Positions 1 to 12,860 of a stretch of 64,000 nt of DNA are shown here, piece after piece. The notes beneath the pieces are model-generated. The model did not search any database and was not told the origin of the DNA. It was given only the letters and a program-made list of their open reading frames with translations. This DNA is from Typhlomys cinereus. Taxonomy: Eukaryota > Chordata > Mammalia > Rodentia > Platacanthomyidae. The stretch is from contig JALPQD010000295.1 in the NCBI GenBank assembly GCA_023101885.1, positions 2,780,505 through 2,844,504 of the forward strand. Direction: 5' to 3'. Numbering within the stretch: the stretch's first letter is position 1; each line of letters begins with the position of its first letter. Both the position numbers and the translations under genes were made by a program.

Positions 1-1159
1 AGTATGGGTAGGTGGGAAGGAAGTGAAAAGATATGATCAATGCAGGCTATATGGAAACAGTGAATCCTACAATATATATTGTTCAATTTAGAGAACTTTT
101 CTGATATCTTTAAATTACTGGTAAATTGAAATGTGTTATGAAAGGAGAAAACCCAGAAGATATAACCCAGAAGATTTAGGTATTTCTTCCAAAATTGAGT
201 TGATTTTTCTTCTCTCCTTTATCGTGGTTCCTTCCTCTATTACTCTCTCCCTTTCATTCCTCCTCTCGCTTTCCCTTCTTTTCATAACTTATCCCAGATA
301 TCGCCTCTGTCTATTAGTTTCTGTTAACTGGATAACTTGACTGGGAATTTTCTGTACTCACATGTGGCTTGAATCCAAAGTAACAACACAGACAGTCTCA
401 AAAGCATCTTCTTTTCCAGTTAGAGAATGGCCAAAGTCACTGATTTCAGTTCTTGGGACAGAGATTTTTCTGGGCTGGAACACTTTGACTTCAGACAAGA
501 CACAGAAGCCTTCTGTGAAGAGGAAACAAGTGACTCATTCGCCTTCCCACCTCCTCTTCCTGCCCCTGTCTTTGATGTTGGGAGTTTGCCTTGAGAAATG
601 CCGCCCTCCAGTGGGGAGACAGGAAATTGATTTCAAAGTGATCTGTCTTCAATGTTTCTAGGCTCTCAATTTCATTTGGGATGTTTAACTTTGAAGGTTT
701 ATCTTGCAGGGGGTCAGTAAGCTTTTAAGAGCCTACAGTGGAGAGTGGTATTGTCAACTACCATACTGTGGTCACAATAGGGCTCCCATACCAAGGAGCT
801 CACTGCAAGAGGTCTACTTCTACCTAACTTACAGAAATCGATATAATATCCATTACTTTTGCAAAATAGCATAACTTGGGGGTTAAGATCCAAGACAAAG
901 GAACACAGTTAAGCCATTGTTAAGAAAAGCTCAGAACTATGGAGATATCTGACCCTTCCCACTGTCAGTTTCCTCCCCATCCATTGTTATTTAGACTGAT
1001 TTACAGTGCTGCACATGTGTTCCCTGTCATTGGGGTTGAGAGGGTGTTAGGGTTCAGTAAGTGGGTGGCTGGATACCTGGAGGCCTATCACACTCTCTAC
1101 TATGCCCTATTCCTGTTCTTCCCTCTCCTTTAAACCTTCTATAAAGACCTTTTTAAAAA
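1..1159. other. No gene recognised
   Basis: AT-rich single-copy-looking sequence with short chance frames. The only structured item is the CTCF-like motif at 601-617. Confidence 0.5.
601..617 (-). promoter_or_regulatory. Candidate CTCF-binding motif
   Basis: Minus strand tccccactggagggcgg fits the CTCF core CCASYAGRKGGCRS well. Recognised by eye only. Confidence 0.45.
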
Positions 1160-1850
1160 CAGATTTTTACCTTTAGCTAGGAGAGGATCTCAACACCCAG
1201 ACAGGACACTGCCTAGTGCAGTGCAAAAATAGTGAAATAGAAAACACTAGACAACCAGAAGACAGAGTACCGGACCCTACAATGTTACCTGAATCAGGAC
1301 AGCCAAATCTCTCCCATCCTAGGGCTTAGGGAATGTTGTGGAAGACAGGCCAGCAAGATTGTAAGAACCTAAACATGTAAAGGTCCACAGCTGAACAGAA
1401 TGTTGCACTCAAGGCAGGACTGCCTTATCCAGGAACTCACTGAAATAAAACTTGTTCTCACCAGACCAGCACAGTGGCTGACAAATCAATATCCCCCATA
1501 GACTAGTGAGGATATTGGGAGAAATAATTTCAAGAAATAGGTACTATAAAGGCTAGGGTTACATATGTGAAGGGAAGTGCTCTTATCAGAGAATCTGTCA
1601 AGGGAGGGTTGCTTGGTCTGCAACAGAGGCCTGAATCCCCACAAGAGCAGATGAACCAAAGGGAACACCAGGAATCACAGAAGCAGACAACAGGAGAGTG
1701 GGAGGGAATGGGATGGATTGATGAAGGAAGTATAAGAGAGGGAGAGAGGGAAGGAGGAGGGAGATTATGGGAAGAGGGAGTGCCATGTCCTCAATCAACC
1801 ATGTTATTTGACAAGGTCATAGCATGAGGAAAACTGCTTTAAGGAAGGTA
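1160..1850 (+). mobile_element. L1 3' UTR fragment
   Basis: Contains ccaaatctctcccatcctag and later ggagagggaaggaggaggga, matching the 3' UTR landmarks of the better L1 tails at 31783 and 57453. Old and diverged; the ORFs here are chance reading of purine-rich sequence. Confidence 0.6.
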
Positions 1851-2169
1851 TTTTCTGGAAACAGGATATGGTTTTTCTGGAATAAATATGGGAAATATGG
1901 GGGTTGTCAGACCTAAAGCCTGCTATCTGGAGAATGACACATTAGCATCTAAAATGGGTAGTTGTTAGGGATTCCTCCTTTTTTGTAAACTGAGTTTTGC
2001 CTCTTGTTGCATAGACAATGACAGGTGAATTACTTTCTCTGGGAATTGAGTTTGCTTCCTATCTGTTCTTATATCTCTTTTGTTCTTCTCAGGACTGGCT
2101 ATGTTATCACTTCCCCCTACAGTTCCTTCCCTACACATTTTGAAATATGTTAATGCATGACCAGGTAAC

Positions 2170-3120
2170 TCTGCTTTGAAGCATTCATTGTCCATTCCCT
2201 TTTAGCAACTGCTTTTAACGCTACCCAGAGACATCATGTCTGGTCCCACACAACAAGTAGATGTCACTCCTGCCTTTTCCTTGTTACCCAGAATGTACAT
2301 ACACTGATTCTGAATAGATTGAAGAATAATTTCAAGAGTCCAAAAACATAGGTGGGTAAAATTCCCTCAAATATGACTCTTGCTGAACTAATTCAGAAAT
2401 TCAGTGAATATGAATTATGCCATCTGTTCACAAGAATCAGTATGCAACTATTTCTCTTAAAGTACATAAGTTATTAGAAAATAGGAAGCAAATGAATCCT
2501 AACATAGTTCCTACCATTATGATCAAATATAGGCCAGCTTGTATGATAGCAGCAGCTAGAATTTGGTATCCTCCAAAAGGAAAAATTAATGTATGGCATG
2601 CACCCCTTCAAAAGATTCACTTTTACCATTTACATGAATATATAATAGATATGGCACACGTGTAGTTAATTGTAAATCTAAGTTTTGTGAACAGATTAAA
2701 TCACAAAAACAGTCTTTATTAAAACAATGACAACAGTGTGGACCTAGATTCTGTGGTTATTTGGTGAAGCCTTGTAGAATAGATAGATTTGGGGATAATG
2801 GGGGAATGGAATGAAGCCTATTAATGTGTAATGAACCTGTAATAAGTCCTGTTTGTGCCTTTACCCTCAAACAATGGGTTAGGTACTTGAAAATTATTTA
2901 TACAAAAGGTGATTCCTGCTGAGCACATAGAATAGGAGACTGTGAGGATACCTGTCTCTTTATTTCCCTCTGTGGGCATAGCAATGCATTCTTTGCACTC
3001 TACCTTATATTTTCTAATATAAACTCTGCTGTAAGCTTCAATAAATGAGTTCTGATTTACTCAGCCCTGAGTTGTATGTCTGCTGTTCTCCACTCTCTGC
3101 TGACTCCTTGTCCACCTATC
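2170..3120 (+). other. Possible decayed ERV/LTR sequence
   Basis: An 82-codon frame at 2417-2665 shows no family I recognise. The later part ends with aataaactctgctgtaagct, ttcaataaatgagttctgat and a T-rich flank, like the polyadenylation/U5 part of an LTR. No terminal repeats or target duplication were seen, so this is a weak call. Nothing codes here. Confidence 0.3.
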
Positions 3121-3127
3121 GGGTTCT

Positions 3128-3312
3128 TGGATCCAGGCTGCGGAAGGGGAAGGATGGAGGCAGGAATTACTTATTGTGCTTGTAATAAATACTAGGGAAA
3201 ACGTTTTAAGGTGGAAGGGAGTGGGATGGATTGATGATGGGAAGTGAGGAGGGGGGAAGGGATAAGTACTTAATATGCTTATAATAAAAATTATTTTAAA
3301 AAATATAATTTG
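3128..3312 (+). mobile_element. L1 3' end
   Basis: Purine-rich ggaagtgaggaggggggaag followed by cttataataaaaattatttt and an A-rich end, the typical end of the L1 tails in this window. Confidence 0.65.
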
Positions 3313-6289
3313 AAGTAAATCTCCTAACACTCTCTACATTTTAAGTTTTGTGTAGAGTCTGACCTTCAAATATGGAAAGTAGTTTAAATGGGTCAACTTA
3401 AATCTAGAATAACAGAGTGATTGAGATAATGTAAAATCATTTAGTCATTTTTGGTATCCTTAGGAAGCATGTTTCTGAATGGTGTTTGTGCGCTTTTTAT
3501 ACTGGGGTCATGAGACATGGGTATAAAATTTATCAGTGCATATGTGTTGTCAAATTAAAGGTGCACAATTTGTTGTATATTGCTCAATTTAGAGTGACTG
3601 TCTAAATCCTTTTCTGATATCTTTCTGCATTTATCTGCCATTAGGTTCCTGGTTCACATTGAGAAAAACCTCAGCACACTGTGTTATTAGTATACCCTTT
3701 GGACTAACACTGTGAGTACCATAAGGAAAGACCATGCATTTATGTGACCCTAGAAGTTACAAGAACATGCTGAACTTAATAGCTAATAGGCATTAAGTGG
3801 ATATGTATAAGCATGAGTGCATATGCACTGATTGCAATCTTTCAAAGTTAGAGACAGTGTGATGTAAGCTTAGGATATAGGTCCAAATATCATGATGTGT
3901 GAAGAAAAAATCATTCTTTTGTTGTTGCTTCACAATCATCAGGGTGTTTGCTGTCGGCATGTGACTGCTTGTTAGTTCCACAGACAGAGAAATAATTGGT
4001 TTATCTAAGAATTCATATCTTTTAAGTAGGGTTCAGAAACAGAATAATTCAGGCTTCTGAAAACAAGGAAAAGACAACTCAAGGATCTAAAGCTATTGAA
4101 TTAATTTTTGAGCTATTTCATAACCCATATTCCTTAGAAGTAAGTGGGGATTGTCTCCAGTGGACTAAATGATGTAGCTTCAAGGAGCTGAAGATAACTT
4201 TCTTTGTCCCTGCAATGACCTCATAGCCATTGTACTGACTGGGAGTCTGGAATAGCCTTTTTTAGCACATGAATCTCCTAACACTTTCATCCTAAAGAAA
4301 CACTCTGCACAATTTAAAAAGGGATCAGAATCTAGGAGCATGGCTAGAGTGCAATTTTCTTCCAGGAATATGATTCAGGTAAGAATTGTTAGATAGAATT
4401 GATAGAGTGACTTGAGAAATATAATAAGCTAGAGATAACCCCAAGTGTTTAAAGTTCAATGTTTCCAACACAAACCTACCTTACCTTAATTAGGACCTTT
4501 GTCTAAGCACCCTAGAGATTAAGCATAGGTGTTCCTCATATGGCAGTAAAGGCAATAGGAGCCAAGTTTCATGAGAGGAGTATGAGATAGCCCCTACTAA
4601 GAATTGCAGCTACTGAGGATATAAAAATAAAAACTTATAATTTGATGGATGCATGCTAATGTAAAAGTGCCTACAAAATGCAGAAAGAAGAAAAAGGAAA
4701 ATAGCTGTGGTTTTGATTTGTAAGTGTAATTTTGCAATTTAGTTATTTAATGTAGACTTGGTAAAAGCTTTTTAAAAAGATGCGGCATTTGTGGATGTTT
4801 GATTAGCAAGTAGCATTTTTCAGATTTAAAAGTGATTTCATATGACATAAAGTACTACTTGATTTCTTTGCTCCAAATCATGTGGTGATAATGGGGTGAG
4901 GATGGAAAGTCACAGTAAAAATCTCAGTAGCTCACAAAACATGGTTTGGCTCATTGTCCAAGACATATTAATTTTGGGTCATTTAAGTCCTGCCACTCTG
5001 AAGCTGTGCATCTGGTTACAAGTACACTGCAAATCTTCTTTCTCCATGAGTCAGCTTCTCAATTTGAACTATGGGCTTGATGCCTGTTGTGAGCTAAAAA
5101 CTGTGAGAATATTGACTGCTGTGTACAGGACCAAGCCTTTTATGACTATTATTTCTTTGTTTTCTGCTTTGATGTGGAACACTTCCTAGTCACGCACATT
5201 GCATTCCTCAAAGCTAGTTATGTGGCCAGGTGCAAAGGTGATGTAGGGAAGTATAGGAAGGAAACCGTCATAATCCTGACTGGTATAATAATATAATGAA
5301 TAGCTGTCAACAAATATTTTCATGGCTTATTATTCTACAGGAGACTGAGCTTAAGGTGTCACTCTGAGTTATTGGAGAGAAGGCATTTTATCATGAATCT
5401 GAAATATGTAAGAAGATTCTTGGGTGAAAACATAGACAAAATCAAGGTCAATAATATTTTGTTATCACTCCTTATTCTTTCTTTTTGTACTAAAGGGACA
5501 TATCTCTTGTATTGAAGGGATGAATTAGTTGTTTGCATTAACAATGTCCTTTGAAAGATTTTGTTCCTTTTATCAGAGTTGATGGCTATGTACTGGTGTC
5601 TCCTCAATATCTAGACCCACACTTAAGTCTATAGTCCAGAAAGCTACTATGATCACAAGGTAAGTATGATATTTTAAAATTGATTTTTAGCTCCCTGAGA
5701 GGCTATTGAGTTTTAATGTTGGGTTGGGAGTGCACTTTTCCTCAATTGCAGTGCTTAGGTACTTGCCAGTATAGTCAACCCAGATGAAACTCGGTGGTCT
5801 TACACTCAAAAAGACATGAAAGTAGGAGAGAGACTGATATAGGGGATGGTATTGTATAATAAGAGATGAAGATAACATAAATCCACTGCATTCTTGCTAA
5901 GGATTGTTTCTCAATTCTGTGTGGCTACAAAATGAATAGAACTAAGTAAGAAGAATCTATGGTATCAAAATGTATGACCTAATGATAAAGGTAAACTTTT
6001 TTAGAACACCCCAAAACAGGAAATAATTTGTTATTCCTAGAATATTCTAGGAATATTCAGTATTCATAGCAGCACAGTATTACAGTAGGTATTCCTAGAA
6101 TATTCCTGTAAAGTCACTGTACTCTAGATAACTTTTACTCTGAAGGAACCATGATGATCCCAGACAAAGTGGATTTGGTACAAGGTGTCAGGAGAGCCAG
6201 GCTGTTAAAGCATGGCTGAGCTTTAATGACTCTCTTGCTGAACAATGACCACCACTATCCCAAACACATGACAAACTGTCACACTAGCC
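3313..6289. other. No gene recognised
   Basis: About 3 kb of AT-rich sequence without V-segment signals, long frames or a clear repeat family. Contains the palindrome at 6033-6054. Confidence 0.5.
6033..6108. repeat. 22-bp perfect palindrome and nearby partial copy
   Basis: attcctagaat joined to its complement at 6033-6054, then attcctagaatattcct again at 6092-6108. Three TTC-N3-GAA (STAT/GAS-like) matches lie within the 76 bp. Confidence 0.85.
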
Positions 6290-6635
6290 AGCTATTCACA
6301 CTCTGAGGTGAAGTGGAATTGCTATCAGTTGTTGTCAGAGGTTGGAAATAGTTTTTCACTTTCAGAAATGTGCCCATTATTAAAATATGTTTATATAATG
6401 TCCTGCCAATTTTCATAGTGGCTGAATAATGTGCCTTCTCACCAAGAGTGTATAAGGACTCTATTTTCTCCATACCTAGCCAGTATTTGTTGTTTTTTAT
6501 TTTTCTTTCTTTTATTGGTGACAATCATTCTGAGTAGAGTAAAATGAGATCTCAATGTAGATTTTATTTGCATTTCTATAATGTCCAAAAATGTAGAAGA
6601 TTTTTGTTGGCAATTGTACTTCACCATTTGAAGAG
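6290..6635 (-). mobile_element. Old L1 ORF2 3' fragment, antisense
   Basis: Minus-strand translation contains the diverged L1 ORF2 segment IEMQIKSTLRSHFTLLRMIV and LARYGENRVLIHSW, close to the ORF2 C terminus. Broken by frameshifts and joined at about 6635 to the 3' UTR of a younger L1. Confidence 0.75.
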
Positions 6636-8298
6636 TGTGATGGTGGCCTATTTTTCTCTGCTGTAGCATGATCCCCTCTTTCCTTGTTTCTGGCAGGGCC
6701 CTCCTTCCCTTTCTCTCCTGTTTATAATCTTTGTAATTACTGTAGGTATTACAGAGATTTATCTTTGAGTGTCTCTAAGTGGGTTTGGTACTATGATCCA
6801 CCTATTAGGGAGTACATACGGCGCTTAATTTTCTGTGTCTGGGATACTTTACTCAATATAATTGTTTCTAATTCCATCCGTTTCCCAACAAATTGCATTA
6901 ATTCATCATTTTTGGTGGCTGAGTAGTATTCCATTGTATAAATGTACCACATTTTCCTTTCCACTAGTCAACTGTTGGACATTTGGTCTGATTCCATGAC
7001 TTTGCTATGGTAAACAGTGCTGCTATGAACAAGGTCGTGCTTGTGCTATCGAGATGAATTTTTTGCTGTATGGGGGGTTATTCCCAAAGGTGGAATAGCC
7101 TATTCCATATGGCATTATATAGCATATAGAATATGGCATTTCAATCTTTAACTTTTTTTAAGAATCGCCAGACGGCTCGCCAGAGTGGTTGTATGAGCCT
7201 GCATTCCCACCAGTAATGTAAGAGAGTTCCCTTCTCGCCACATCTTCTCCAGCATTTGGTGTTGTTTGTATTGTGGATTTTTGCCATTCTGACCGGGGTG
7301 AGATGATATCTCAGGGAAGTTTTGATTTGCATTTCCCTGATGGCTAAGGATGTGGAGCATTTTTTAAAGATATTTGTTAGACATTTCAATTTCGTCCTTG
7401 GTAAAGTTTCTTTTATGTTCCAAGGCCCATTTTTTTAAATTGGGCCATTTGTTTCCTTGGTGTTTAGTTTTCTAAGTTCTTTGTGCACTCTGGACAGCAG
7501 AGTTCTATCAGATGTGTGGTTAGTGAAGATTTTCTCCCATTCTGTGGGTTGCCTTTGTGCTCCTGTTACAATCTCTTTATCTGAGCAGAAGCTCTTTAGT
7601 TTTATAAGATCCCATCTTTTGAGTGCTGGTTGTAGCTGACTGCGCTATTGGATTTCCATTTAGGAGCTGTTGGCCTAGTCCAATCAGCTCCAGGGGGTTC
7701 CCTACCCTTTTAACTAAGGTTTTTATAGTCTCTGGCCTTATATCAAGAACCTTAATCCATTTGGAATTAAGTCTTGCACATGGTGACAAATACAGGTCGA
7801 GTTTTGATTTTCTGCATGTGGACAACCAGTTTTACCTGCACTATTTGTTGAAGATACTGTTTTTTTTTCCCATTGGATTTTTTGGGCCCCTTTGTCAAAG
7901 ATCCAATGGCTGTATTTTTGTGGGCTTATATCTGGGTCTTCAACCCTTATCCATTGGTCTGTGTGTCTATTTTGGAGCCAGTACCAGGCTGTTTTTACAA
8001 CTATGGATTTGTAGTATAGACTAAGGTTCGGTATGGTAATACCTCCAGCAGTGTTTTTGTTACTCAGGATTGTCTTTGCTATCCTGGGTCTTTTGTGCCT
8101 CCATATGAATTTTGAGATTGTTTTGCCAATTTCTTTAAAGAATTGCTTTGATATTTTAATTGGTATAACATTGAATCTGTATATTGCCTTTGGTAGGATG
8201 GTCATTTTTATGATATTGATTCTGCCAATCTAGAAACATGGGAGGTCTTTCCACCTCCTAGTGTCTTCTGTAATTTCTTTCTTTAGGGTTTTAAAGTC
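6636..8298 (-). mobile_element. L1 ORF2 C-terminus and partial 3' UTR, antisense (3' part of an inverted L1)
   Basis: The minus strand encodes [33 protein letters not shown] and [18 protein letters not shown] (within 7738-8205), then IREMQIKTSLRYHLTPVRMA and LLHYWWECRLIQPLW (7141-7389), then the ORF2 end and start of the 3' UTR down to about 6636. Stops and frameshifts interrupt it. The poly(A) end is missing: the 3' UTR is cut at 6636. Confidence 0.85.
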
Positions 8299-8834
8299 CA
8301 ACAGCCTATTATGATCAAAACCCTAGAGATAGTTAGAATGGAAGGAACCTTTATCAATATAATAAAAGCTGTATACAACAAGCCCACAGCAAGGATTATA
8401 CTCAATGGGGAAAAACTTGAAGCATTCCCACTTCGATCAGGAACTAGACAAGGCTGTCCACTCTCACCACTTCTATTCAATATTGTACTTGAAGGCTTAG
8501 CTGAAGCCATAAGACAAGAAAAGGAGATAAAAGGGATTCAAATTGGCAAGGAAGAAGTCAATTTATCTCTATTTGCAGACAACATGATCATATACCTGAA
8601 TGACCCTAAAAACTCCACCAGGAAACTCCTGGAATTAATACAGAAGTTCAGCAGGATGGCAGGATACAAAATAAATGTGCAAAAACCAGTGGCCTTCCTA
8701 TATGCCCAGAATGAAAGAAATGAAAAAGCCCCGAGAGAAACAATCCCATTTACTATAGCCCTTAAAAAAAAGAAATACCGTGGTATAAACCTAACTAAGG
8801 AAAGAAGAGTCCTTTCCAAAGCATTAGATTTTTA
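8299..8834 (+). mobile_element. L1 reverse transcriptase segment, inverted part of the same L1
   Basis: Open 174-codon frame of the ORF2 reverse transcriptase domain: [40 protein letters not shown], the active-site region [11 protein letters not shown], and [14 protein letters not shown]. The catalytic FADD reads FADN, so the second aspartate is lost. It ends in ORF2 only about 10 residues upstream of where the antisense part begins, so the two pieces are contiguous in L1 but inverted, the signature of twin priming. Confidence 0.85.
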
Positions 8835-9157
8835 AAAAAAATATATTCTTTGACAGCTTCATACATATATACAATACATTTCAAAAGTTTTTCACCCCAT
8901 GTAACTGATCATATCCCTCTCCTCCCATTTGAAAACCCTTTTCTCAGGGCTGGAGAGGTGGCTCGAGGTTAAGCCTCTGCTTGCAGGTGGAAGGTCCTGA
9001 GTTCGGATCCTAGACCCCAAGTGTAGGTGCCAGATGGAAGTGGGGGTGGCCTGCGTTTCTGGTCCTGGTAGGGCGCAGCCTGTGAATCCTGGGGCAGAGT
9101 AAAAACAAGGAGCTGGTGGAGGCAGTCCATGGTGGTTCCCGAATTCCTCCGTGGTTC

Positions 9158-9198
<41 letters not shown>

Positions 9199-9400
9199 AC
9201 ACACAACTGAATAAATAAATAAAAAAAGAAAACCCTTTTCTCAACAAGTGCCTACTTTTTTAATCTTTTTGAATGTGTGTGGTCCACTGAGCTTCATCAG
9301 GGTTGCCTGCAGAATGTGTATGGGTACATCCTAGAATGTGGAAGATGTATCAGTGCATGTACCATAGAGAAGAGTAGTTTTCTTCCCAGAATTGAGGACA
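8835..9400 (-). mobile_element. Lx-like L1 3' end, antisense, split by a SINE
   Basis: tctttgacagcttcatacat, ctctcctcccatttgaaaac, caacaagtgcctactttttt and ggtccactgagcttcatcag follow the order of a rodent Lx 3' region. The young SINE at 8947 sits inside it. Confidence 0.6.
8947..9227 (+). mobile_element. Young lineage-specific B2-superfamily SINE
   Basis: Same body, followed by a (CA)n tract and an aataaataaat tail. Perfect 16-bp target duplication gaaaacccttttctca at 8931-8946 and 9228-9243. It splits an Lx-like L1 tail. Confidence 0.9.
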
Positions 9401-10267
9401 GTAAGAATAGAACAGTCAGTGGGTGGTGAGGTGTAACCAGTAGTGCCTTCTGAACATGGTAGGGTCATTGTACCAATGACTTAGTGGAAGTTATGCTCAC
9501 CTCCATAAGACCTGCACAAAATTGTGCCACATTTTATCATGAGGCAACACGAATTTTCAATCTGGCTAATTTGATGAACTACATAATCAACTGTCAATGA
9601 TATTGATGATAAAAATTAGTTCATTTTATTTTTTACTGAACATTGAGAGGTTGTCAGTATTTGTCCATGTTCCAGATGAGGAAACTGAGACAGAGAAGTT
9701 AATTAACCTTGCCAAGATCACACAACTAGATAAAACAAGAATTGGTTTATGAACAAGGACTAGGGCTAAAGAATAGACATAATTAAATACCTTAGATCTT
9801 GTTTCTACCTTCAAGGGGGTCAACAAATATGTATCAATATTACTTAGGAACTAATTACAAATATGGAATTTTGGATTTCACTGAATCATAATTTGTACTT
9901 TAGATTTATCAAGCAAGTCACAACAATGTTTGAGATCTATAAGTACACCCTCTTCAACCCCAGATCAAGTACAGGTTTTTGAGAATATATATTCATCTAA
10001 GCTTAAGTAGACATCGAAGCATATGCACTTGCTTTTAGCTATTTTGAATTTTATGACTATTTAACATACACGTTCCCTGTAAACAGCTGTGGCTATTCAT
10101 TTCCTTGGTCTACTTCCTCAACTCAATCACTGAGTTGACTTTTAAGTTATGGAGATAACCTGTGTTTTATCACTTCTATCACTACTTGTCTCAACAGAGA
10201 AATCGAGTATACTTATTCTTTTCTTCAAGGAAGAGATTGCATTTTATTATTCCACAGAAAACATTCT
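9401..10267. other. No gene recognised
   Basis: AT-rich; only chance frames. No RSS-like or splice-flanked V exon seen. Confidence 0.5.
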
Positions 10268-10800
10268 TTTTTAAACAAATTTATTTATTTTTATTAATAA
10301 TTCTCCTTTTATACAATCATAATGAGTGGTTGTTCCCCTCTCCTTCCCTTTTTACTTCCCCCTTTTTCTCCTCTCTCTTCCCTTCACCAATCCATCTCTC
10401 TCCCTCCCACCCTTATGTCTTCTACTTGTGTGGGCCTCTAGGTTCCCTTCAGGTAGTCTCCCTAATACAGGCTCAGGCCTCTATGGAAGTTTGAGTGGTC
10501 CTTCCTTGGTGGACCTCTGATAGGGACACTCCCTTTCTTCTGTCTATTCCTTGCCCCTAAGTTTCTGAGTTCCTGGCTGGTCCATGGCGGGGAGGGGACT
10601 GTTGATATGTCAGTAATTGTGCACGTCTGGTGAAAGTAGGCCTCATTGCAGCAATCCTGTTATAACTGGAGTGACCTGGCCAGTAGTGAACCCTCTTACC
10701 TTCAGGCTTTTACAACCTTACTTCCCTCTCTTCTGCAAAATTCCCTGAGCCTTAAGATGGAAGGGGTTTGGTTATTCTTTTTCAGATTGAGTAGAAAAAC
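10268..10800 (-). mobile_element. L1 3' UTR, antisense
   Basis: Starts with the T-rich complement of the poly(A) end, then a pyrimidine-rich tract (10335-10415) and ttccttggtggacctctgat; antisense of the same 3' UTR family as 31783. Confidence 0.7.
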
Positions 10801-11261
10801 ACTTTTTATTATAGTCAATGTATTTATGTCAATTAATAGTTTTATCTGTCCTGCAACTCTTATGTTGGCTACACAGTATAAAGAACTAAAACTTAATTTT
10901 GAGATCACCAGTTTAATTTCCTTAGCTGTAGGCAAGTACTGTAAGCTGATTAGTTGGTCTATAATCCTGGCTAATGCATAAGTATAACATTTTTATGAAT
11001 AAGTTCTCTTTAGTCAGGAAATCCTTAAGATAGTACAGTATGACATGGAATACATTTCAGAAATAGTCTTGCTCAACATTTGTACAATTCTCTAATAATT
11101 TTTATTTTTTTTCTTAGCTGCATGTTTTTAGAAAATAATTTACCATAATGCTATGAGCGGTAGAGTAGATAAAATTGTTACATGTAATACAGAAGCAAAC
11201 CTATTCTAGTTAAGATCATGGAGTATATTTGGCAAGGCCAGTTAAAAGTCAGATTTGCTGG

Positions 11262-11545
11262 GGGCTGGAGAGATGGCTCAGGGAAGCACAAGTACCTGAA
11301 TTTGGATCCCAGATCCCATGTAAATATGCTTGGTGGAAATGACAGTGGCCTATACATCTGTCCTGTAGGGTAAAGCTAATAAACCCCAGAGTAAAGCAAG
11401 AAGGAGATAGAGCAATCCAGGATTATTCCTGAAGTCATCTTTGGGCTTCCACAGGCACACAGACTCAAGTGCCCTCTTGTACATCTTCCTACCCTACTAC
11501 ATACATGTACATACCCACACCATCACTCACACAAAATAAATGAGA
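11262..11545 (+). mobile_element. Older B2-superfamily SINE
   Basis: gggctggagagatggctcag head; the body carries agagtaaagcaagaagg and caatccaggattattcctga, the older subfamily shared with the copies at 14807 and 27069. Tail acacaaaataaatgag. Confidence 0.8.
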
Positions 11546-12714
11546 TTTCCTTTGCCGAAATCTTCCAAGGAACCATGAAGAGGAAGGAAAGGAAAATGAG
11601 GATAAAGAAAAAAGAATGAAATGTATGCGATAAGGAAACAAAAGAAACGAGAACAGAAAATACCATAAGTTTAAAAGATTAGTGTTCACTGGGAGGCATT
11701 ATTGAGACTTAAATCTAAAGGTGCATGAGTGTGTTAGTGAAGATATTCACAGTTTAGGCTTTATTTGTGTTAGAAATAAGTTAATTAGCTCTCATGTAAG
11801 GGATGATACAGTAAAATATGAAGTTATTGCTATGTCTACAGCACAGGCTTGAGAGTCTGAAAGTGTCATTTAATATAATGCCAAAGATGAGGGCAGACCT
11901 AAGTGCTGATTTGACTAATGCACATGAAAACCAGATCTTACCCATATTACTTGTGAGGAATATTTTCATTTGACTCACTAGTTTGTTCTTTGCAAACCAC
12001 TTGTTGAAAATAGCTTAACTAGCTTAATCCTGGGGACCACAGTCATAACAGATAATGGGAGACATGTTTCAGGTGCCAGAAGAACGAGAAGCACAGGATA
12101 AGAGGCTGAGGCTCAGGCTGTGGGAATGAAATTTGGAGGGAGCTGTGCCTCTGTATTAGCAATTGTCTTTCTTTCTTTTCAATCCAATTCAAATTCATCA
12201 TAAGCATGACATCTGTAGCCCTTGCATTTGCACGCAGAGACAAAAAAACTCTTGCTCACCACTGAGAGGAAACACTATTATTATAGAATTTCCAATCTTT
12301 TTATATATTTTTTCACAATGCACTTGATAAAATCTCAAATCAGTGTGACTGTTGACATGTCCCCTGTTGATCAAGTTCTTTTGTTTTTTATTTATGTTTA
12401 TTTTTTCTTTAATTTGTTTATATCACATAAAGCCCCTTAGGGACAATCAGGATGGGTTAAAAAAAAGTCAGCTACCACAAATATTACAAAAGCTTCAAGT
12501 CTCTGGGAAATCATTTCATGATATTAGATATAATAATTACAGTGTGGTCTATGAATTATCTACTGCTGATAAAGTTCTTTTATGGCCTTTGTACAGACCC
12601 AGGCTATTCTGGCCAAGCATCCAAATCCAGAAATGCTTGCACATTTATTAATACCATTTTAGTGTTTTCTTTGGGTTTATTCTACTTTCTAATTTCTTGA
12701 ATTGCATGTTTACT
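11546..12714. other. No gene recognised
   Basis: Overlapping frames near 12222-12700 have no family signature or start context. Treated as non-coding. Confidence 0.45.
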
Positions 12715-12860
12715 TGTTTGTTTTTTCTTATTTTTTTCTTTTCTTTTTGGAGATAAGGTTTCACTTTGAAGTCCAGCCTAGTTTTGAATTGGTGATTCTA
12801 TGTTCTCAGTCTTCCTAGTGCTAGAGTTATAGCTGTTTGCCACAACTCCTGGCTTTTTTG
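12715..12860 (-). mobile_element. B1-like SINE, antisense
   Basis: ttttcttttctttttggaga then aggtttcactttgaagtcca, cttcctagtgctagagttat and gccacaactcctggc: a diverged antisense B1 (7SL-derived). Confidence 0.7.

Noticed and set aside
2417..2665. 82-codon frame as a small gene or retroviral gene
   Set aside because: No recognisable family, no supporting neighbours; kept only as possible decayed ERV sequence.
8311..8835. Longest clean frame in the window (174 codons) as a host gene
   Set aside because: It is an L1 reverse transcriptase fragment with a mutated active site, inside an inverted L1.
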